NCBI GenBank assembly: GCA_030532425.1
Contig: JAUNLD010000025.1
Location: 1 to 38,303, forward strand
Origin: Lautropia sp.
GTDB taxonomy: Bacteria; Pseudomonadota; Gammaproteobacteria; Burkholderiales; Burkholderiaceae_E
Direction of reading: 5' to 3'
DNA: 38,303 nt
Shown one piece after another: positions 35,111 through 38,303 of this stretch; the stretch's first letter is position 1, and each line of letters opens with the position of its first letter. The position numbers and the translations under genes are program-made. The notes beneath the pieces were generated by a model. The model had not been told where the DNA came from, did no database searches, and saw only the letters and a program-made list of their open reading frames with translations.

Positions 35111-36064
35111 ATGCGCCTGTTCAAGCGCCACGCCCCGCAGCCCTGGGCCGGTGATTTCCCCATCGTCCGCAGCCGCCTCTACATCCTGCCCTCGCGTGCC
35201 GGGCTGATCTTTGCGGCCGCACTGATAGCCATGCTGCTGACGGCCGTCAACTACGCACTCAGCCTCGGCTACGTCCTCATCTTCACGCTGGCCGGGGTCT
35301 TTCTGGTGTCGATGTTCCACACCTGGCGCAACATGGCGGGCCTGATCGTGCGCCCCGGCCGTACCGAGCCGGTCCATGCCGGCGAGATCGCCGAATTCAG
35401 CCTGACCCTGCACAACGAACACGGCCCCGAGCGCTACGCCATCCACATCGATGGCCGCACCGGTGGCCACGCCACCCACACCGTCGATGTCGCCCGCGGC
35501 GCCGAGCAGATCACCTCGATTGCCATCCGCACCACCCGCCGGGGCTGGCACACGGCCCCGCGGCTGCGCCTGTCCAGCGATTTTCCACTGGGTCTGTGGC
35601 GGGCCTGGAGCTGGTGGCAGCCCGATGCCGGCTACCTCGTCTACCCGGCGCCCGAAACCCCCGCCAGCCCGCTGCCACAGAGCTTTGCACCCGATGGACA
35701 CGTCGAGCAGCACCAGCAGGGCGGCGAAGACTTCTCCCACATCCGTCCCTACCGGCCCGGCGATTCGCTGCGTCGGCTGGACTGGCGGGCGATGGCCCGT
35801 CACCCGCAGGACCAGGCCCTCACCCGCGAGTTTTCGGATGGCGGCGTGGGTGGCGAGCTGCTGCTGGACTGGGATGCACTGCCAGCCAGCCTCGACACCG
35901 AAGCACGGCTGTCGCGTCTGGCCCGCTGGGTGGAATCGGCCGACGGTGCGGGCCTGCCCTATGCCCTGAAGCTGCCCGGCCGCCACATTGCCACCGACCA
36001 TGGCCCACACCATCGCGCCACCTGCCTCGAAGCGCTGGCCCGCTTTGGCGAGGGGCGTGCATGA
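35111..36064 (+). CDS. DUF58 domain membrane protein
   Basis: 317 residues. Two hydrophobic segments (about 30-48 and 50-67) are followed by a soluble part ending in the DUF58 signature IRPYRPGDSLRRLDWRAMAR (211-230). DUF58 proteins carry a von Willebrand A-like fold and are partners of MoxR ATPases. It starts nine bases after the moxR stop, and its stop overlaps the next start (ATGA at 36061-36064), so the three genes are one transcription unit. Confidence 0.93.
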   Translation: MRLFKRHAPQPWAGDFPIVRSRLYILPSRAGLIFAAALIAMLLTAVNYALSLGYVLIFTLAGVFLVSMFHTWRNMAGLIVRPGRTEPVHAGEIAEFSLTLHNEHGPERYAIHIDGRTGGHATHTVDVARGAEQITSIAIRTTRRGWHTAPRLRLSSDFPLGLWRAWSWWQPDAGYLVYPAPETPASPLPQSFAPDGHVEQHQQGGEDFSHIRPYRPGDSLRRLDWRAMARHPQDQALTREFSDGGVGGELLLDWDALPASLDTEARLSRLARWVESADGAGLPYALKLPGRHIATDHGPHHRATCLEALARFGEGRA

Positions 36065-38208
36065 GCAGTGCACGCGCCACCGCCCATGCCCATCCGGCCA
36101 CGCCCCCCAGCCGTGGCCGGACCCGCGCTGCCCACCCGGGCCCATCCGGCCAGCCCACAGCGCACACGGGGCTGGACCAGGTGCTGCGCCCCTCGCTGAG
36201 GGTGCTGGGCGGGCGCCTGGGCGGCACCTGGGAGCGCGACCGGCGGGACATGCTGCTCCTGATGGGCGTGGCCCTGCTGGCCGTGCTGCCCCATGTCTTT
36301 TACCTGCCTTTCTGGGCCAGCGCCGGCTTTGCCATCCTGTTCATCTGGCGGCTGGGGCTGCTGATTACCGGCAGCCCCCTGCCGGGGCGCGGCGTGCGCA
36401 TCGCCGCCAGCCTCACCGTGGCCTGTGCCGTCTATGCCCAGTTCCGCACACTGTTCGGCCAGGAAGCCGGCGTCGTCCTGCTGATGCTGTTTCTGGGGCT
36501 GAAACTGATGGAGATCCGCGCCCGCCGCGACTTCTTCGTCACGCTGTTCCTGTGCTGCTTCCTGCTGCTGACGGGCTATCTGCATTCGCAAAGCATCCTG
36601 ATGGGGCTGGGCACGCTGATGGCCCTGCCCCTGCTGCTGGCCGTGATGCTGACCATGCAGTATCAGGACCAGGAAGTGGGCCTGCGCAAGCGCCTGCGCC
36701 ATGCGGGCGTGCTGCTGCTGCAGGCGCTGCCGGTGGCTGCCGCACTGTTCCTGCTGTTCCCGCGCCCGGCCGGCCCCCTCTGGGGCCACAACCAGGGCGG
36801 CAACAGCGGCACCACCGGTCTGTCCGACTCGATGTCACCCGGCGATTTCTCCAGCCTGGCCAAGTCGGACAGCGTGGTGATGCGGGTGGAGTTCGAGGGT
36901 GCCGCACCTGAAACCGCCGACATGTACTGGCGCGGCCCCAGCTTCGGCCACTTCGATGGGCGCCGCTGGTCGGCCCTGCCCGAGGGCGTGGTCCGCCACA
37001 CCCTGCCCTCCCCCGAAGTCCGCATCGACCGCCAGGGCATCACCCACCGCTACACCATCACCCGCGAACCAGCCGACCACCACTGGCTGCTGGGGCTGGA
37101 AACCACCACCAGCACCCCGGCCGTGGGCGGCCGCGACACCAGCGTGCTCCCCACGTTCGAGTGGGTCAGCCCTGCCCCGCTGGGCAGTCGCGTGCGCTTT
37201 TCCGGCACCGCCAGCCCCGGTGCCTGGCGCGGCCTGAATGAAAGCCCCCTCAGCCTGCACCCGTGGCTGCAACTGCCCGAAGGGTACAACCCGCGCACCC
37301 TGGCGCTGGCCCGGCAATGGCGGGCCGAACACGGCCCGAACCCCGAACGGCTGGCACAACGGGCGCTGGCCTGGATTCGGCACGAAGCCTTTCACTACAC
37401 GCTCGAACCGCCCACACTGGGCCGCCACAGTGTCGACGAATTCCTGTTCGACACCCGTGCCGGGTTCTGCGAGCACTACAGCAGCGCCTTCGTCGTGCTG
37501 ATGCGTGCGCTGGGCGTGCCGGCCCGTGTCGTCACCGGCTATCAGGGGGCCGATGCACACGAGGATGGTTACTGGATCGTCCGGCAGGCCAACGCCCATG
37601 CCTGGGCCGAGATCTGGAGCCCCGACAACGGCTGGCTGCGCGTCGACCCCACGGCCGCGGTCGCCCCCGAGCGCATCGCGCAGGGCAACCTGCAATCGTT
37701 GCAGGCGCGGCAGGCCGAACAGGAGGGCACGCTGAGCCGGGCCACGGCCGACCTGAAACAGCGCTGGCTGCTCAGCCTCGATGGCATCACCCACCAGTGG
37801 AACCTGCTGCTGCTGTCCTACGATCGCAACAGCCAGCGCCGGCTGCTCGACCACTTCGGTCTGGTTGCCGAGGGCTGGCAGACCCTGGTCGGCCTGCTGG
37901 CGGCGATGCTGGCCCTGATCCTGGCGGTCATTGCCCTGGTCACCCTGCGAGCCCGCCGGCCGCGTGATCCGGTCGAGCGCCTCTTTGACGAATTCTGCCA
38001 GCGGCTGGCCGCGATCGGCGCCGATCGCCTGCCCCACGAAACCGCCAACCAGTTCCTCTACCGCGTCGACCGCCTGCTGGACCCGGATAACGCCGCCCTC
38101 GCCCATGACATCGTCAACAGCTACAACCACCTGCGCTACGGGCAGGGAGGCGGCTCCCGGCAGGGGCTGGCACAACTCGGCGCGCTGGTGCGGGCCTTCC
38201 GGCCCTGA
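36061..38208 (+). CDS. Transglutaminase-like membrane protein (TgpA/DUF3488 type)
   Basis: 715 residues. A Pro/Ala/His-rich N-terminus (1-50), about six membrane segments in residues 60-240 (DUF3488), then a periplasmic transglutaminase-like domain with the triad Cys470 (RAGFCEHYSSAF), His513 (HAWAEIW) and Asp529 (VDPTA). One more membrane segment (about 610-632) leads to a cytoplasmic DUF4129-like tail. Pseudomonas aeruginosa TgpA, encoded beside moxR and DUF58 genes, is the described relative and was reported as important for viability; its substrate is not settled. The ATG overlaps the DUF58 stop, implying translational coupling. Confidence 0.93.
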   Translation: MSSARATAHAHPATPPSRGRTRAAHPGPSGQPTAHTGLDQVLRPSLRVLGGRLGGTWERDRRDMLLLMGVALLAVLPHVFYLPFWASAGFAILFIWRLGLLITGSPLPGRGVRIAASLTVACAVYAQFRTLFGQEAGVVLLMLFLGLKLMEIRARRDFFVTLFLCCFLLLTGYLHSQSILMGLGTLMALPLLLAVMLTMQYQDQEVGLRKRLRHAGVLLLQALPVAAALFLLFPRPAGPLWGHNQGGNSGTTGLSDSMSPGDFSSLAKSDSVVMRVEFEGAAPETADMYWRGPSFGHFDGRRWSALPEGVVRHTLPSPEVRIDRQGITHRYTITREPADHHWLLGLETTTSTPAVGGRDTSVLPTFEWVSPAPLGSRVRFSGTASPGAWRGLNESPLSLHPWLQLPEGYNPRTLALARQWRAEHGPNPERLAQRALAWIRHEAFHYTLEPPTLGRHSVDEFLFDTRAGFCEHYSSAFVVLMRALGVPARVVTGYQGADAHEDGYWIVRQANAHAWAEIWSPDNGWLRVDPTAAVAPERIAQGNLQSLQARQAEQEGTLSRATADLKQRWLLSLDGITHQWNLLLLSYDRNSQRRLLDHFGLVAEGWQTLVGLLAAMLALILAVIALVTLRARRPRDPVERLFDEFCQRLAAIGADRLPHETANQFLYRVDRLLDPDNAALAHDIVNSYNHLRYGQGGGSRQGLAQLGALVRAFRP

Positions 38209-38232
38209 GCCGGCCCGGATGCCCGTCCCATT

Positions 38233-38250
38233 CAGCCCTGATTCGGGCTG
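38233..38250. terminator. Hairpin after the moxR operon
   Basis: CAGCCC-TGATTC-GGGCTG, a 6-bp stem 25 bp after the last stop codon. No T run; a weak candidate for a transcript end. Confidence 0.35.
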
Positions 38251-38303
38251 GCCAAGCGCCACCGGTCCGTGTCCCGGCCGCCACTACCCCCCACCTGAGC
38301 ACC

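Overview
The window is a GC-rich bacterial chromosome segment of about 38.3 kb. Gene order, protein families and the ffs-dnaX-ybaB-recR, rpsP-rimM-trmD-rplS and orn/M48/rsgA clusters point to a betaproteobacterium, most likely of the order Burkholderiales; this placement is inferred from gene content, not from a database search. Almost all of it is core-genome DNA. I see no prophage, insertion sequence, tRNA, rRNA operon or CRISPR array.

Layout. 1-1821 (minus): carA followed by the first part of carB (cut by the window edge), for carbamoyl phosphate synthesis. 2081-5559: a DUF599 membrane protein (+) converging on a class III sirtuin (-), then an SGNH/GDSL esterase-like lipoprotein (-). 5966-9216 (minus): 4.5S/SRP RNA (ffs), dnaX, ybaB, recR. 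9464-11651 (plus): trxA and rho, separated by 600 bp that hold a good rho promoter. 11817-17357: a small membrane protein and a divergent pair of GH17 proteins, one of them a GH17-GT2 fusion of the NdvB beta-1,3-glucan synthase type. 17465-17908: rpmE2 with its own promoter and terminator. 18027-23100: a PMT/ArnT-like membrane glycosyltransferase, orn (-), and divergently an M48 (Ste24-type) protease overlapping rsgA. 23656-25545: a 629-residue lipoprotein of unknown function with an internally duplicated domain. 25711-29118 (minus): the rpsP-rimM-trmD-rplS operon with a Nudix CoA-pyrophosphatase at its end. 29817-31181: a PaeA/YtfL-type CNNM-CBS-CorC protein. 31331-31903 (minus): a small exported DUF4124-like protein. 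32103-33823 (minus): etfB-etfA. 34178-38208 (plus): moxR - DUF58 - transglutaminase (TgpA/DUF3488) operon.

Themes. Translation and ribosome maturation (ffs, rpmE2, rsgA, rpsP, rimM, trmD, rplS), replication and recombination (dnaX, ybaB, recR) and RNA turnover or termination (rho, orn) form the conserved skeleton. The accessory, more lineage-specific material is the cell-envelope set: the GH17/GT2 glucan pair, the PMT-like glycosyltransferase and the two lipoproteins. The least explained items are the duplicated-domain lipoprotein at 23656-25545, the paired GH17 locus at 11817-17357, an approximately 40-residue insertion in TrmD, 40-bp tandem repeats next to recR, and a recurrent pattern of long GC-rich inverted repeats without T runs at gene ends.
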